In this document: positions 20,814 through 32,392 of the stretch, piece after piece
Layout: every line of letters starts with the position of its first letter
Numbering within the stretch: position 1 is the first letter of the stretch
NCBI GenBank assembly: GCA_946406115.1
Contig: OX291544.1
Span: forward strand, 23,205,521 to 23,269,520
From: Apoda limacodes
Lineage: Eukaryota > Arthropoda > Insecta > Lepidoptera > Limacodidae
DNA: 64,000 nucleotides
Reading direction: 5' to 3'
Position numbers and translations under genes: made by a program
Notes under the pieces: generated by a model
The model's input: the letters and a program-made list of their open reading frames with translations, nothing else
Told to the model about the DNA's origin: nothing
The model's database searches: none

Positions 20814-23588
20814 TCAGTCCTTCTTCCTAAGCCTTGCACTTGATATTTCGATAGCTTGGAGCCAATGCTTAATTTCTTCAGGACACTCGGGCTTCTGGTC
20901 TGCACCTGGTATTCCCTTGAAAAGCGTGGCTGCATCGACATCGATGAGGTTTTGCCTTGAAAGTACAACTGCTCGAACGAAGCCGTCGTTAAGTGTTATG
21001 AACTTCTGCTCGATAAACATTGTCTTGTCCTCCCAATAAACTAACTGAAACGAAAAATAAAAACATATAGGCTTCGGCTGCAGTAGCCGAACTAGGTAAC
21101 TGTGTTTTGACAAGTAATTACTCACAGGCCTAGGTAATCTATATTTTTAAGCTTAAGTTACTATATGAGGTTTTCCAATTTTACATTTTAAGGATTCCGA
21201 CTTATGACTGTGGTAATAGCAAGAAACTTGCTTGCCCGAAATCTGAAAGTGGAGGTACTGCTACAAATAGGGCAGTGTCTCATAGGGGTATAAACATTAT
21301 TTGATTGCCACATTCCAAATTCACTTTTATTATGGTTAAAAATGAAAGTTACCTACTTTTTCCTCTACTCAGAGGATCCAAATCTCCGAGTTATAGGTAT
21401 TTTCTTACGGTGTTTAATCAAAATCAAAATTGGTCAAAATACATATTCAACTAGGTTCCTGCTTAAAAAAAAACTGTCACTACGAAATATTTCAGCTTGA
21501 TTGCGTGAAAATGGCTTATATATCACAAACAAGCTCTCAAATCCGACCGCTGCAAGCCTCTCTATTTTCAGGTCCTAGAAAAGCATAAACTCATATACTA
21601 CATTTTAGACTAAACTATGAGTTCTTAGCTCTTTTGATTTACTTACCTTTGTTTCTACTTTGTACAGCATAAATATAGGAATAGTCCTTCTATATCTTAT
21701 GCTGGATGCACCCTGCAACGCGTGCCCTTTGGCAGCCATGATGTTGGCATAGATCCCGGTGCGATCATAGAAATGAAATCGCGCGAAGTCGAGCTCCCGA
21801 ACATAACGAGCGTTATTCATGTGCCTAACGAATATGTCCACGTCCTGTGTTGTGCAGAATCCTGAAAATATTAAAAATAAGTATATCATTGCGGGCGTCC
21901 ATTTCTTATCATGACATAGTAAGTACTCGTAGTTATTATTTAGAGTTAGGCTGACAAGAGTATTTCAACAGTAATAGTTTTATGTCCTTTACAATTTAAA
22001 TTCGTTGCCTGGCATGAAGCTATTATCATTTGTATTTTTAGGGGTCTATATCAAACCGTTTTACAAACAATCTTTCATCGGTCCCTGGTTATCGTTTAAG
22101 ACCAGAGTACTTGTCAAGACAAATCAAACAAGCCCAAACTCGATGAAGTAGCGCCGTTTCGTTTCAGAGGTCCTATGGCCAGCTTCCGGTTTCATCATCA
22201 GACCAGCTCTATGACTTAATTATATTGCATTGTCATCCAATTAACGTGTGTATTCAAAACTTCAACTCTATCGAACACCGGGAAGTGGATGAAATTTAAC
22301 TTACAAGATTTTATTACAAACACTGGGACATGTGAAACTAAATAAAAGCTTGTAAAATGCTGTCCGTCCAGCCCATCTGTCAGAGAATATTAGATTTTAA
22401 AAATTAATAATAATAATTTTAGACATATCACACAGCGCCATCTAGTCCCAAACAAAGCAAAGCTTGTATTATGAAAACCGGACAACGAATACAAATACTT
22501 AATTTTTTTTCGTATTACGTGTTATATATAAATACACCCAGACTTAAGACTAACACAAATGTTTATCACATAAATGTTTGTCCAAAGCGGGAATCGACCC
22601 ACACCCTCTCCACAGCAGCTGACCACACTACCAACTAGGCTGTGAGAACATTAAATGATATGTATAATTCAATTCAAAACTTATATTAAAATAAAAGATT
22701 TGGACAAGTGCGAGTGAGTCTGACTTCGCACTTAGTTTCGTGAAACCTTGTACGTAAATAGTTCGCCTATCGGGTATCGAAGACCTTTGGGCATTTTTTT
22801 CGAGTATCTATGTTTTAAGTTTACACCTTAACTCTTGTCAAAGCAATAACTTAACTTTGCAGTTGGGAAAATATTCTCCCGATCATCGGTATAGGTCGCG
22901 GTCAATTTTCCAACTGCAAATGTAAGTTTTAAATCGATAAAAAATCTTTTTATATGATATTCATACTAAAAAAGTAAAGAAGTGATCCTTGCAAGGTTTC
23001 GGTTTTGTCTATTAAGACCTACGGAATTACTACTTCGTAGATATGTTTGAAGGAATTTTTGAAAGGAAGGAAAAACAGTGCCTAACTTGGCCTCTTTTCA
23101 CCTACTTATATGTTTTGGTGGGTTTTTTTTAAGGATATTTCTTCTATACGGGAAAAGAATATGTGGGAATCAGGGTACGGTTTAAGAATTCTGTTTTTAC
23201 TTGCTGTTTATATTTTATATCTGTCCAAATGTCCAAACAGTGAACTGCTAACACCATTAAAACACGCTTAAAAGTTAACTCACAAAATTCCCCTACAAAA
23301 AAGTGCTTTATCATGCTTATTAACAACTTAATAATTAGGTGCCTTTTAAAATATAAACAAAAGTAAGTAGATACTTAAAGAACATACTTACTTATTCAGA
23401 TTTTTTTGTACTTACATTAATAACAAGTCGTAAATAGGAAACTTACCGTAAATTGTTGTTGTATCATTAACACCGCATTTCTTTTGAAACAGTCTTCCAA
23501 TTCCTATAGTAAATAACATACGAATAAAATAATTCACATCCCAAAATATATATAAAAGCGCGATAACTGATGCTATTATACAGTACAT
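20814..23588 (-). CDS. Them6: THEM6-like hotdog-fold protein, copy 1 (3 exons, about 195 aa)
   Basis: Exons: 23588-23447, 21861-21647 and 21044-20814, with donors GTAAGT at both introns and acceptors ATTTTCAG and CGTTTCAG. Frames join as ...TTTIYG-FCTTQD... and ...YKVETK-LVYWED.... Residues 3-31 are hydrophobic ([14 protein letters not shown] onward) and probably act as an ER signal-anchor. The hotdog domain follows. It has the family signature [20 protein letters not shown] (residues 54-73), then [10 protein letters not shown], and the typical C-terminal half [15 protein letters not shown]. The length is close to the usual ~200 residues of THEM6. Family knowledge: THEM6 proteins resemble acyl-CoA thioesterases and are linked to membrane lipid homeostasis, but the enzyme activity is poorly established. 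This copy keeps the expected motifs. It is followed head-to-tail by a second copy upstream at 25019-29805. Intron 1 contains a SINE. Confidence 0.88.
22425..22648 (-). mobile_element. tRNA-derived SINE in THEM6-like intron 1
   Basis: On the minus strand TAGTTGGTAGTGTGGTC is an A-box-like head and GGGTCGATTCCCGC a B box. Then come GGACAAACATTTATGTG and a body with GGACAACGAATACAAAT (read from the plus strand) and the lepidopteran-typical AGATGGCGCTGTG end. About 220 bp, apparently complete. Confidence 0.75.
22855..22921. repeat. small hairpin
   Basis: TTTGCAGTTGGGAAAAT pairs with ATTTTCCAACTGCAAAT around a loop of about 30 nt, inside intron 1 of the THEM6-like gene. Confidence 0.6.
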
Positions 23589-23999
23589 TTTAAATATAAT
23601 ATCACTTTAAAACTAAAATACGACTTCTTTAGACCGTACTACACGTCAGCACAGCAATATAGTACCTACTTTAGTAGAACAGGCTTGGTTGGCGCATAAG
23701 TATGCGTATTAATCGACCAGTGTAAATATTCAGCTATGTATGTGCCCAGACATATCCAGACAAATGTACTTCTCTTTTTGGCCGCTTATTGACGTATATT
23801 ATAAAAATGTCATTGAACTTGAACCTGTTCGATATCACTGGTTACTTCCACTTCCAAATATGTATATCTATATGCAATTGAAATTGCAAATGAAAGATTT
23901 ACCTACTGTCGATAAATAGTTAGGTATAGACTTAGAAGTATTGAAATGTTGATGATAAACTGTCAGAAACTCCACAACTACACACTTTGGAACCTACGT
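23589..23999. other. 5' flank of THEM6-like copy 1, no element recognised
   Basis: The intergenic stretch upstream of the start codon would contain the promoter. I see no clear TATA box or initiator that I would defend. Confidence 0.4.
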
Positions 24000-24215
24000 A
24001 CACTTAATTAGGTTGTGGAATGATCTACCTGTCAAAGTTTTCTCCAGGGACTACAATATGGGGTTCTTCAAGTAAGGACTTGTTAGATTTTTAAAGGGTC
24101 GGAAAGTCGCGAGTAATGCCCACAGTGTTGCAAGCGTCCATAGGCTGCGGTGACGATGACTGCTTCACATCCGGCGAAACGCTAGCTTGTTTGCCTCCTC
24201 TGTGGTATAAAAAAT
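24000..24215 (+). mobile_element. 5'-truncated LINE tail, same family as 12168-15173
   Basis: Reads on the plus strand TGGAATGATCTACCTG with TCAAAGTTTTCTCC (matches LWNELPAKVF), GGACTACAATATGGGG, TTTAAAGGGTCGG, TGTTGCAAGCGTCCATAGGC and GCTTGTTTGCC, then ...GTGGTATAAAAAA. Diverged copy of only the last part of the ORF and 3' UTR. Confidence 0.75.
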
Positions 24216-24299
24216 CCTTTTGTGTTCGCAACGGATATAATTGACCTTTTTGGCGCAGGAATAGTCGGCGTGCGCGAGGCAAAAAATCACGTTTGTTGT

Positions 24300-24655
24300 A
24301 AGTATGTAGGCCCCCTTAAATATTTGTTTTATTTTAATTTAATTATTTATTTTTAAAGTGACTATTCAACTAAATATTCTGTGAATATTTTAAGCGTCTA
24401 CCTGTTGCAGTTATCAATATCGAGTGAAATCGAGCAAAAAAAATCACGTTGTATGGGAGCCCCCTTAAATATTTATTTTATTATGTTTTTTATTATTTGT
24501 TGTAATAGCGGCAACAGAAATACATGTTCTGTGAAAATTTCAAATGTCTAATCTATCACGGTTCATGAGATACAGCCTGGTGACAGACGGACGGACGGAC
24601 AGCGGAGCCTTAGTAATAGGGTTCCGCTTATTACCCTTCGGGTGCGGAACCCTAA
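24300..24655. repeat. GGTTCCG-family dispersed repeat, copy 3
   Basis: GCCCCCTTAAATATTTGTTTTATT, ATTCTGTGAATATTTTAAGCG, GCCCCCTTAAATATTTATTTTATTA, GCGGCAACAGAAATACATG, CACGGTTCATGAGATACAGC, GACGGACGGACGGACAG, AGTAATAGGGTTCCG and GTGCGGAACCCTAA. Orientation is opposite to copy 2. Confidence 0.8.
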
Positions 24656-24714
24656 AAATTATGACTACGGTAAATTCTAATGAAAAGTTATTGATCCGAA
24701 AATTTGCAGAAATC

Positions 24715-24905
24715 AGTAAAAAATGTACGATTTGTATTTTTTGCTTAATCATTAAAAAATGTACGATTTGTATTTCGATATTTCCGGTGTACAAATTATT
24801 TGAAGCATAAATTTTCTGGATGTTAAAATACTACGTTGACAAACTAATAAATAAACCCTAACATTTCCCCTATTCTGAGTAATAAACCCTAAAATTTCCC
24901 CTATT
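24715..24905. repeat. two short direct repeats
   Basis: AAAAAATGTACGATTTGTATTT occurs twice (about 24718 and 24755, period 36). AATAAACCCTAA(C/A)ATTTCCCC with TATT occurs twice (about 24848 and 24881). They lie about 110 bp upstream of the next gene's stop codon. Confidence 0.7.
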
Positions 24906-25018
24906 TAACACAGCAGCCCTAGCATAGTTCGTTAGATAGATCCGCTTTTCTTTTTAGGCATAAGGCTGCTGATAGAAGTAAAAAAGTGTATAATTCAGAC
25001 AATTTATTTATGAACTAA

Positions 25019-28000
25019 TTAATTCTTTGCATTACATTCCCTCAACTTTGCACTAGATATATTTAAGCTACGTAACCATGATGTTATGTATTTGGGGCAA
25101 GGAGGTGGGACATCAGAACCACGCAATCCATGAAGTAGCACAGCGGTGGACTTCCCGTCGACTCCGAGAGCGTGCTGCCGAGATACGAGAAAGCATCTCA
25201 CTTTACCATCACTTAAGGTCACCACTTCGTGCCCTAAAAAGAGTGATTTGTCATCCCAATAAACTAGCTGTAACAAAATACTTTTCAAAACAACAAATAC
25301 TCCGTTATTACATTATACAGTTCCTTCCTACATTTGTTGCCTGACGACCCGCTGGGCCCTCGGCGCTAGGCAAGACAAGGCGTAAGCAAGAAAAGTCAGC
25401 GCGCTTGCAGCCTAGGGTTTTCATATGAAAAGAACATTGTTCTGTGTCTATACACTGTTAGCCTTACAACCAAGAACAAAGGAAAATCATGTGTTGTATT
25501 TTTAATCATTATTCAGTTCCCATAAGATATTATTTTTACAGCGGACTAGCTAGAAGAATAGTATATGACAAAAAAAGTCACGAATTTTAGGGTTGGTTCG
25601 TGTATTTTCCACGGCTCGATTGAACTGTTTTAATCCAGTAAAAAACTGGTTGCCTGTAAAGTCGGTATACGGGCGAAAGTTTTACGTGACAATGATTTTA
25701 TGTCTGTCTCTCTCGCTCTTAGGCGGGCGCGTGCCTCTCACTCGCTCTCATTGCGAGCGCATAACGTGAGCGGAGCGTAACGCAGTTTCTTGAAGTGTCA
25801 CCCGGCAAACCAATTTATAAGACGTTGTCACGTCAAAATCGTTTGGTTATAGCTTTCTAGTGGTTTTTAAGATAGTACCTTTAAAAACTGAAAAACCATT
25901 TAACTACCAACTTATTGTAGATAATTGTAGAACTTTTTTATTAATATAAAAATCAAAATGTACGTAAATGTAAATGTGATTCCGAACAAGTTAGTGTTAA
26001 AACACTAACACCGAGTTAGTTACACCGACGTCACGAACGGACCTCTGCGTTTCACTGAGCTAAAAATCTTACCTATCATAACCTAAAAGTGGTGTTTCCG
26101 TACAATATTTACATTCTTTGCAACAATTAAACAAACCAACACATTAAGTTTTGTTATTGTCGTTTATGAACGAAATCATCGTTCAAAAATGTTTACTTAT
26201 TGGCACTTATTTAAAAATAACAATCTAATCTTATTTTTTTTATTAAATGTTACTATTGCCGTATAAATAGGAGTGGTGTCTGGCTCTGGTTCTTACTATT
26301 AATCTACTGAGAAAGTAATAAGCTAAGTGCAAATAATAGTAATGGAATGAGGATTGAATGCTTGTGATAAAAAATATGTTTTAGCATACTTACATAATTT
26401 ATTAAAAAGATCGATTACAATCATTTGGGCATCCCTAATCTACTTCAAGACGAGGCCGCGTTTAGAAGCTACGCACCGAGTGTGAACAACGCTTAAAGTG
26501 CATTAACAGTTTACTCTCGATAGCAAGAAGCTCAAATCTTATTATTGTACCATATGGTATTAATAAGGTAAAAGCTTTTAGCTCGATATACTTTCACCAT
26601 GGACCTTAAATCCATGACTTTGACGGCTCTCTAGTTATCTGTGATTGTGAATCAAATAGCTTTCACGTACGACTCGGTTCGGTTGTAGCTTCTGAACCCA
26701 CCCCGCCGATATTTATTTAAACATTAAGATGGCGACTAGTGAGTAGCAGAAAATACTATTTTTATATACATAACGTACGCAGCTGGTCCGTCTCATAATA
26801 ATATTTGCAAATAATATAAAAAAAAGACTATAAATTATCATGTATGTCCAATGTTTTTATTACATAGGGCGACTTTTGGGTTGTCCTTTGTACTTTTCAA
26901 ATAAAAAGGTCATGTTTGAATTATCCCAACAAAGGAAAAAATCTTACTTTCTTATTCGATGAGGTTATTAAAATTAAATAAGAGACAACAATCCTATTAT
27001 CGATTGCAAAAATATTATTGGGGTCGGGTAAATTTAAATCTCGCGGAGAACTAAAGTTAACATACATACGGACAAACAGACAAACAGATAAAAATTCTAA
27101 AAACTATATTTTTGGCTTCGGTATCGATTGTAGATCACACCCCAAGTATTCTTTTAAAAAAATATTCAATGTACAGTTTTGAGTTTCCTACCATTGTATT
27201 ATATGTATAGATAATATTATAAATGTAAAAGTATGTTTGTCGATCCTTCCTTCACCGTGTCGCAACGGATCATTCAGTTGAGCTGAAATTTCGCCCCGAG
27301 ATAGTCGAAGAAATTGAGTTTTTTTAAGGAAAATTTAAGAATTCTACTTAAACAAACTGTAGTAACAGCTATAGCTTGCTATAGCAAACTGCTTTAGTAT
27401 CTACTATTAAGGAGTTGCCGCAGGTATCTTCCGCCGATAGATTTAGGGCAAGCGGAGCCGCCTGGAATAAATAGTAGTATTATATTTTCTTTGGGTGCGT
27501 CCAGCACAGCTGTTTTCGACTTACCTTAGTGACAACTTTATACGGAACAAAGAGTGGTATAGGTTCCATTATTATGGTAAGTGTACATCCTTGCAAGGAC
27601 CTGATAGAGTTCTTGCGACTGCTATGATATATGCCAGTTTTGATGTAGAAATGGTAACGAGCAAAATCCAGCAGTCTCAATATCCTGGTTAAGCGAACGC
27701 TACGGAACCTTATATCGCAGTCTTGAAAAGTTCCAATGTCTACAAAATAAATAATTTACACGTTTAAAAAGAACCGTCGCAACATCATGCCTGTTTTCTA
27801 GAGGATAGGCAGGGACCAAAAATTACCACTTGCAACGTCCCTGGCACACGTCTTTTGCCTACACGCATCGATACTTTCGTACACGTTCGACGGTTTAGAG
27901 TGCCTACTCTTGTTTTAAAGATATATATTTATTGAGTCGAAATCGTAAATATCATATTGGGTTTTTCTTTGTTTTCCTACCTTCTCTTGACCTCCCCTTT

Positions 28001-29805
28001 TCTGAAAACGGACTTAATTTGATAGATATACGTTCGCCAAGGTCTACCTCTACCGACCCCTCCAATTACTTTTTCCTCATAATGTTGTTTCGTGTCTTTT
28101 TACTTTCATTCATCCTCTCAACATGCTCAAATCACCTTAACATACTTTTTTCGATGGTGGTCTCTGCACTTTCTTTCTTTTACTGGAGCGCCGTATCACG
28201 TTATTTCTTATTCTGTCATTTAAGTTCAAACCACTCATATACTCGTACTTCTCAATGTCTTCTCTGATTTCCACAGCATTAATTCTACATTCATGCTTCG
28301 TTTGCCGTACACATTCACTTCCATACATCAGTGTTGGAACCAATACACCCTCATGAACAGCTAAACATGCCTTTTCAGACAATTTCTTACTGCTCATAAA
28401 GATGTGCTGCGCTCCTTATGCCTTTTCCCGCATTCTCTTCCTATGTCACTCCCAAGTCTCACATTCCCATCTCTTGTGATCAAAGATCCTAAGGATACAA
28501 ATTTTCTCATCTGTTCCACGCTTTTTCCTTCCACCCTTATAACGTTGCATTCTACCTTTTTAACCGACTTCAAAAAAGGAGGAGGTTATAGAACCTCGAC
28601 ATAGCATAGGTCCGACACGATTGTTTTTGAAGTGAAGACTTCTTTAGCGGCGTTGTGCACTTTTTTGGTATGGGTGAAAAATGTTAAACTCGCGTCAGGT
28701 CACGTGTCCTGATCAAAAACTCATAGAAAATTCGTAAGAGGAACTCGCGTCAATCTTTATTTATTATGTTATAGGTTGTGTCAAAGAAAATAGTCGAAAG
28801 TTAGAGGAGTTAGAGACGTATGATAGGATAGAGAGCCAGTTCCATAGTAGAAGTGGCATAGTAATATATGGGAAGTTAATAGCTAGTATGTTTTCACTTC
28901 TGCCGGCACTCCCGGAGTGCAACCCGTTTTTTTTTCTATGTATTAACCGATTTCTCGGCAACCACAGAACCAATAACAATAACTTAAATGGTATTTCAGC
29001 TTGACCCCGTGGTGGTCCATATAAATTTGAAGAAATTCAACAGGGTCACGAGCTCATGAATTTTATTTCATTTATATACGAGAAAATAATTCTAATCATT
29101 TTTGAACCCTGAGAACCGTCTTGCAAATCTTTAAATTATTCTTTTTATAAACGCGACGAATGTTTTTATTAACGATGCCACCGTTAAAAAACGCAAGGAC
29201 AAATAAATGATTATAACATGAAATTTAACTTTTTGCTTTGTGGTTATAAAATGACCGCACAATTTAATTCTAATAATAAAAACTTTTCAACAAAAAAAAC
29301 ACGTAAGATTTTTGAAGCCGGTTGTATTTTTTGATAAAAAGTTTATATTTTTTACTTTTGAGTGACGAATTGTTTTTCGTACACTAAAAGCATCTATACT
29401 CATATCAAAATTTTATACTATCATGAACATAAAAGGCGTTTCACCAGGTCCAAATTAACACCAATAATTTTTTTTATGACCAAAAGTTTAACTTCTAAAT
29501 TAACAACATTTATATGGGACCACCTCAAAAGTATACCTACCCTTTCAAATAAAAAAAAGAATTTTGCAAATCTTATATGACGGGAGTTATACCTGAACAT
29601 ACATAAAAAATTATATAAACATCATTTTTGATGTCGGTTAGCAAGTAAAAAGTACAAACATACCGTAAAATGTAGACGTTTCTTGCAGTGAAATGTTTTT
29701 ACCTCTTCGGCCAATAAGCACAGTCAAAACAGTTCTAATCACATAGTTAACATCGAAAGTAACGTATAAAATAATTGTTATTACTGCTAAGTAAATATTT
29801 AACAT
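25019..29805 (-). CDS. THEM6-like paralogue, copy 2 (3 exons, about 201 aa), signature motif lost
   Basis: Exons: 29805-29664 (142 nt), 27739-27525 (215 nt) and 25267-25019. Donors are GTATGT and GTAAGT, acceptors are TTTTGTAG and TTGTTACAG. The first two exon lengths and phases equal those of copy 1. Residues 1-31 are hydrophobic (MLNIYLAVITIILYVTFDVN). Residues 72-81 (DFARYHFYIK) and LVYWDDKSLF in exon 3 are clearly homologous to copy 1. At residues 61-64 SVRL replaces HMNN, and Leu replaces the Glu at 70 of copy 1. No stop or frameshift is seen over the whole coding sequence, so relaxed but possibly still protein-coding evolution is likely. Head-to-tail tandem duplicate of 20814-23588. The introns (about 1.9 and 2.3 kb) are filled with repeats. 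It could be a young pseudogene that has not yet gained a stop. Confidence 0.78.
25590..25850. repeat. GC-richer inverted repeat of unknown class (in intron 2 of copy 2)
   Basis: GTTTTACGTGACAATGATTTTAT near 25680 is inverted at about 25808-25850 as ATAAGACGTTGTCACGTCAAAATC. Between lie (TC)n-like TCTCTCTCGCTCTTAGG and AACGTGAGCGGAGCGTAACG. This is likely a TIR element. The rest of the intron (25851-27200) has no recognised feature. Confidence 0.5.
27200..27478 (+). mobile_element. degenerate Helitron, family B
   Basis: ATATTATAAATGTAAAAGTATGTTTG at the 5' side, TATAGCTTGCTATAGCAAAC inside and TTTAGGGCAAGCGGAGCCG near the 3' side match the copies at 10204 and 30825. The closing CTAG is not preserved. 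It lies within intron 2 of THEM6-like copy 2, just downstream of exon 2. Confidence 0.65.
27960..28560 (-). pseudogene. RTE-type non-LTR element fragment
   Basis: On the minus strand LSEKACLAVHEGVLVPTL, LMYGSECV and NLNDRIRNNVIRR occur at about 28397-28190. They are followed by broken pieces equivalent to RWFGHVERM and GRGRPWRTYI at about 28110-28020. This is the C-terminal tail of an RTE ORF with frameshifts. It lies in intron 1 of THEM6-like copy 2. Confidence 0.75.
28561..29640. mobile_element. TIR element with TAACCGACTTCAAAAA ends
   Basis: The left terminus TAACCGACTTCAAAAAAGG and right terminus TTTTTGATGTCGGTTA are inverted copies of each other, enclosing 1.08 kb. A related end (TTTTTGAAGCCGGTTG) also occurs inside at about 29312. 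No transposase was found, so it is non-autonomous. It lies in intron 1 of THEM6-like copy 2. Confidence 0.65.
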
Positions 29806-30200
29806 ACTTAGTTATTAATAGGCACAAGACAATACGCGTGTAATCTGGAGTTAATTTTAGTTACGCGTATGAATGAGTACTATGGCGATGACGATTTCGC
29901 TTTTCAACGACTTAACGTTAATTTGCATTTAACCTTTGTGGATACCTTTACAATTACAAGCATTACAATACTGTATTACATCGTACCTAGAACGTAACAA
30001 TTTATTTTTCCTCAATTTTGATTTAGTAGAATTCTTGACCTAGAATGCTCGTGCCAAAAAAATAAAATAAAACGGAGATTCTGCTTAATATTTCTTATAC
30101 ATAAATCATGGCTAGCATGGAGATTAATGTTGGTGTCCCGCAAGGCTCTGTACCGCCTCCTTCAACGTTTTTAAGCTTTTCTGTTAAGACGCATATAGCA
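29806..30200. other. 5' flank of THEM6-like copy 2, no element recognised
   Basis: Intergenic, AT-rich. A LINE-like scrap (TTGGTGTCCCGCAAGGCTCTG, about 30130, the RT 'GVPQGS' position) is visible on the plus strand, but nothing longer. Confidence 0.45.
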
Positions 30201-30204
30201 GCTA

Positions 30205-30310
30205 ACTAGCCCCGCCATTAGGTAGATATCCTCAATTTTCTCTTCGTAGAAAATGAATTTCTTTCGTTTTTACGAAGAGAAAATTGAGGATATCTAATCG
30301 CGGCGCTAGT
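30205..30310. repeat. 106-bp palindromic element
   Basis: A perfect 24-bp stem (GATATCCTCAATTTTCTC with TTCGTA against TACGAAGAGAAAATTGAGG with ATATC) surrounds a 22-nt loop. It is extended outwards by CTAGCCCCGCCATTAGG pairing imperfectly with TAATCGCGGCGCTAG. It is a miniature foldback element or a strong RNA hairpin. Confidence 0.8.
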
Positions 30311-30379
30311 GGAGTGTAAGAGGGCCCTTAAGAGGGCGATATAGGCCAGAGAGCTAATTTTGGTGATACTAACGATGTG

Positions 30380-30490
30380 CATTTTTTTATACCACTAAGG
30401 TGGCAAACAATCTTACAGTCCGCCTGATGGTAAGCGGTCACCATAGCCTATGGACGCTTGCAAAATCAGCGGTTATAGGTTATTCCCGCT
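30380..30490 (-). mobile_element. LINE 3' tail, same family as 12168-15173
   Basis: TTTTTTTATACCACTAAGGTGGCAAACAA, CCGCCTGATGGTAAGCGGTCACC and TAGCCTATGGACGCTTGCAA match the last ~110 bp of the 12-kb LINE. Extreme 5' truncation. Confidence 0.85.
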
Positions 30491-30824
30491 GGAACTTTTT
30501 GTGATTGTGAAAACTGATTGTGAAAACTTTACTTTGTCCTATATCTATCTCCTTACCACATCTATATCGTTTCAGCGATAAAGAGATAACAAACAGAAAA
30601 AGTCACTTTCGCATTTATTTTATTAGTATATATTATATTGTTTGAACCTGTATTGCATTTTTTCGGCCCTTCCAACGAAATACGGTAATATTGAACGGTC
30701 CGCAAAAATATCAACTCTCAGTTCTACGTATGGAGTACCTACGTAGAATGGAGATGTTAGGTAAGATACCTAGACCTAATTAATTATATATAATGGATAA
30801 TAGATTGAAAGATGATGGAGTTAA

Positions 30825-31134
30825 TCCTACTTATATTATGAGTGAGAAAGTTTGTATGTCTGGGTGGATGTTTGTAACTCAATCACGCTTTAACTATCTA
30901 CTGGACGCATCGGGATGAAACTTGGCATACACATAGGTTAGGTCCTGCAATAGCATATAGGCTACTTTTTATCCCGAAAAATTCAAATATCCCCGCGGGA
31001 ATAACTATAACAGAGTTTAAAGAACAATAAGTATATGTAGCTATAGCTTGCTATAGCAAACTTCATTAGTATAATTAAGGTTTTCCACACCGATAACCGA
31101 ATTCAGGGCGGGCGGAGCCACTGGCAAAGTCTAG
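30825..31134 (+). mobile_element. short non-autonomous Helitron, family B
   Basis: 310 bp, TCCTACTTATATTATGAG at the 5' end after an A, GGCAAAGTCTAG at the 3' end before a T. Same family as 10204-10498. Confidence 0.87.
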
Positions 31135-31202
31135 TCGTATATAAAAGCCTGTGACGTAACGGGCGGGACGGACAGTTATGATATATAAGGTCGGGCGCAA
31201 AT

Positions 31203-31377
31203 TACTAGAAATTTCCGATAAAAAAATCTCGTACGCGCCGGACGGGTACTCCGTGCATACTTTTTGTACTGGACCCCGCACACAGTAAGAAAATTTCTCG
31301 TGACAAAATGTACTTATGCACAGGGTGCCCGTCTAGCGCGTACAAGAATTCTTCTATCGGAAATTGCTCGTAGTATG
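31203..31377. repeat. foldback element with ~72-bp arms
   Basis: AGAAATTTCCGATAAAAAAATCTCGTACGCGCC... at 31207 is inverted at 31376 (read backwards GAGCAATTTCCGATAGAAG and TTGTACGCGCTAG). Continuing, GACGGGTACTCCGTGCATA pairs with TATGCACAGGGTGCCCGTC. The central spacer is about 30 nt. It lies directly beside the Helitron 30825-31134. Minus-strand ORFs here are by-products of the inverted repeat. Confidence 0.7.
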
Positions 31378-32392
31378 CGGTTGACCTAAGGATACCGTTC
31401 TTGGCCAATGGACGCTTTTATAATTAAAAAAAAAAACAAGCGAGCCGCGCGCTATTGCTGCGCAGTGTCCACGGAAATATCGTGTCGTGTCCTTCGACGG
31501 TAAATTATAAAAACGTACATCCCTGAAAATTTAATTTAGGCAGGTAAAGAATTAAAAAACTTGTGTTTTAAAAGTATAATAATAATTCTTATTCTTATAC
31601 CTAATATGTATCTTTGGCATTAATACGACATTAGACAAGAAAAAGCCGTGTTTTACATTGATCTATCTATATGTACTTACTTATTTTACATACAACAAAT
31701 GTTTGTATGGCTGGAAGTATGGATGTACTTATTGTACTGAGCAATGCAATATCAATCGCTTTACAAATAAAATACGGAAATTGTTGGTAATCCTTTTCTG
31801 TTAAGTCATAAAAAACTTAAAATCATTTGTCTAATGATGGGTATTGCATTGGCGGCAATCAGGGGAACAGGGACTGCAGGCAGATGGGGATTGATGCTGA
31901 AAAGGGAGTAGCAGAGGACCCGAAAGAGCTGGAAGCGCGGGTAACGGCACTAGCCATTCAGACCCGCAGACGCGTCCCATCACCAGGGCTGGTAGAATCG
32001 GGGCTCGAGGTCCAACTGGCCGAAATGCAGACCATCTTGACTCCATCTCTTCAGTGCTTGACACTGGGGCATCGTAACTAGTGCTGGCTCCTGAACTAGC
32101 CGTGGTAGATTTTTCGCGCTGCCCCTGTAAGTTGAATTATACTCAAAATTTGGCCATATTACATACTTAGGACTTGGGTACTTAGTCAATAAACGTGTCC
32201 TTTTTAGGGTTCCATACCCAAAGCGTGCCAACGGAGCCCTTTTACTACGCTTACGCGCTATGTCTGTATGTCTGTCCGAACATAAAGGTGACATAGCGAG
32301 AAGCCTAAAATTTATATATTTTATATGTTATATATTGTATATGCTTTTATTTCCTTACAAATAATAAAAAGTTCAAAATATAAAAAATTCAA
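31378..32392. other. no gene; one GGTTCC-type repeat fragment
   Basis: A GC-richer patch at 31830-32090 is open on both strands but resembles nothing I know. About 32204-32290 has TAGGGTTCCATACCC, GGAGCCC and GTCTGTATGTCTGTCC, a partial relative of the GGTTCCG repeats. Confidence 0.45.

Noticed and set aside
24540..24810. Two overlapping 84-88 residue frames
   Set aside because: They lie in the GGTTCCG repeat and in its short direct repeats on opposite strands.
31827..32090. Overlapping plus and minus frames of 77-84 residues
   Set aside because: Both strands are open over the same segment and neither shows a motif; the cause is local GC-rich composition.
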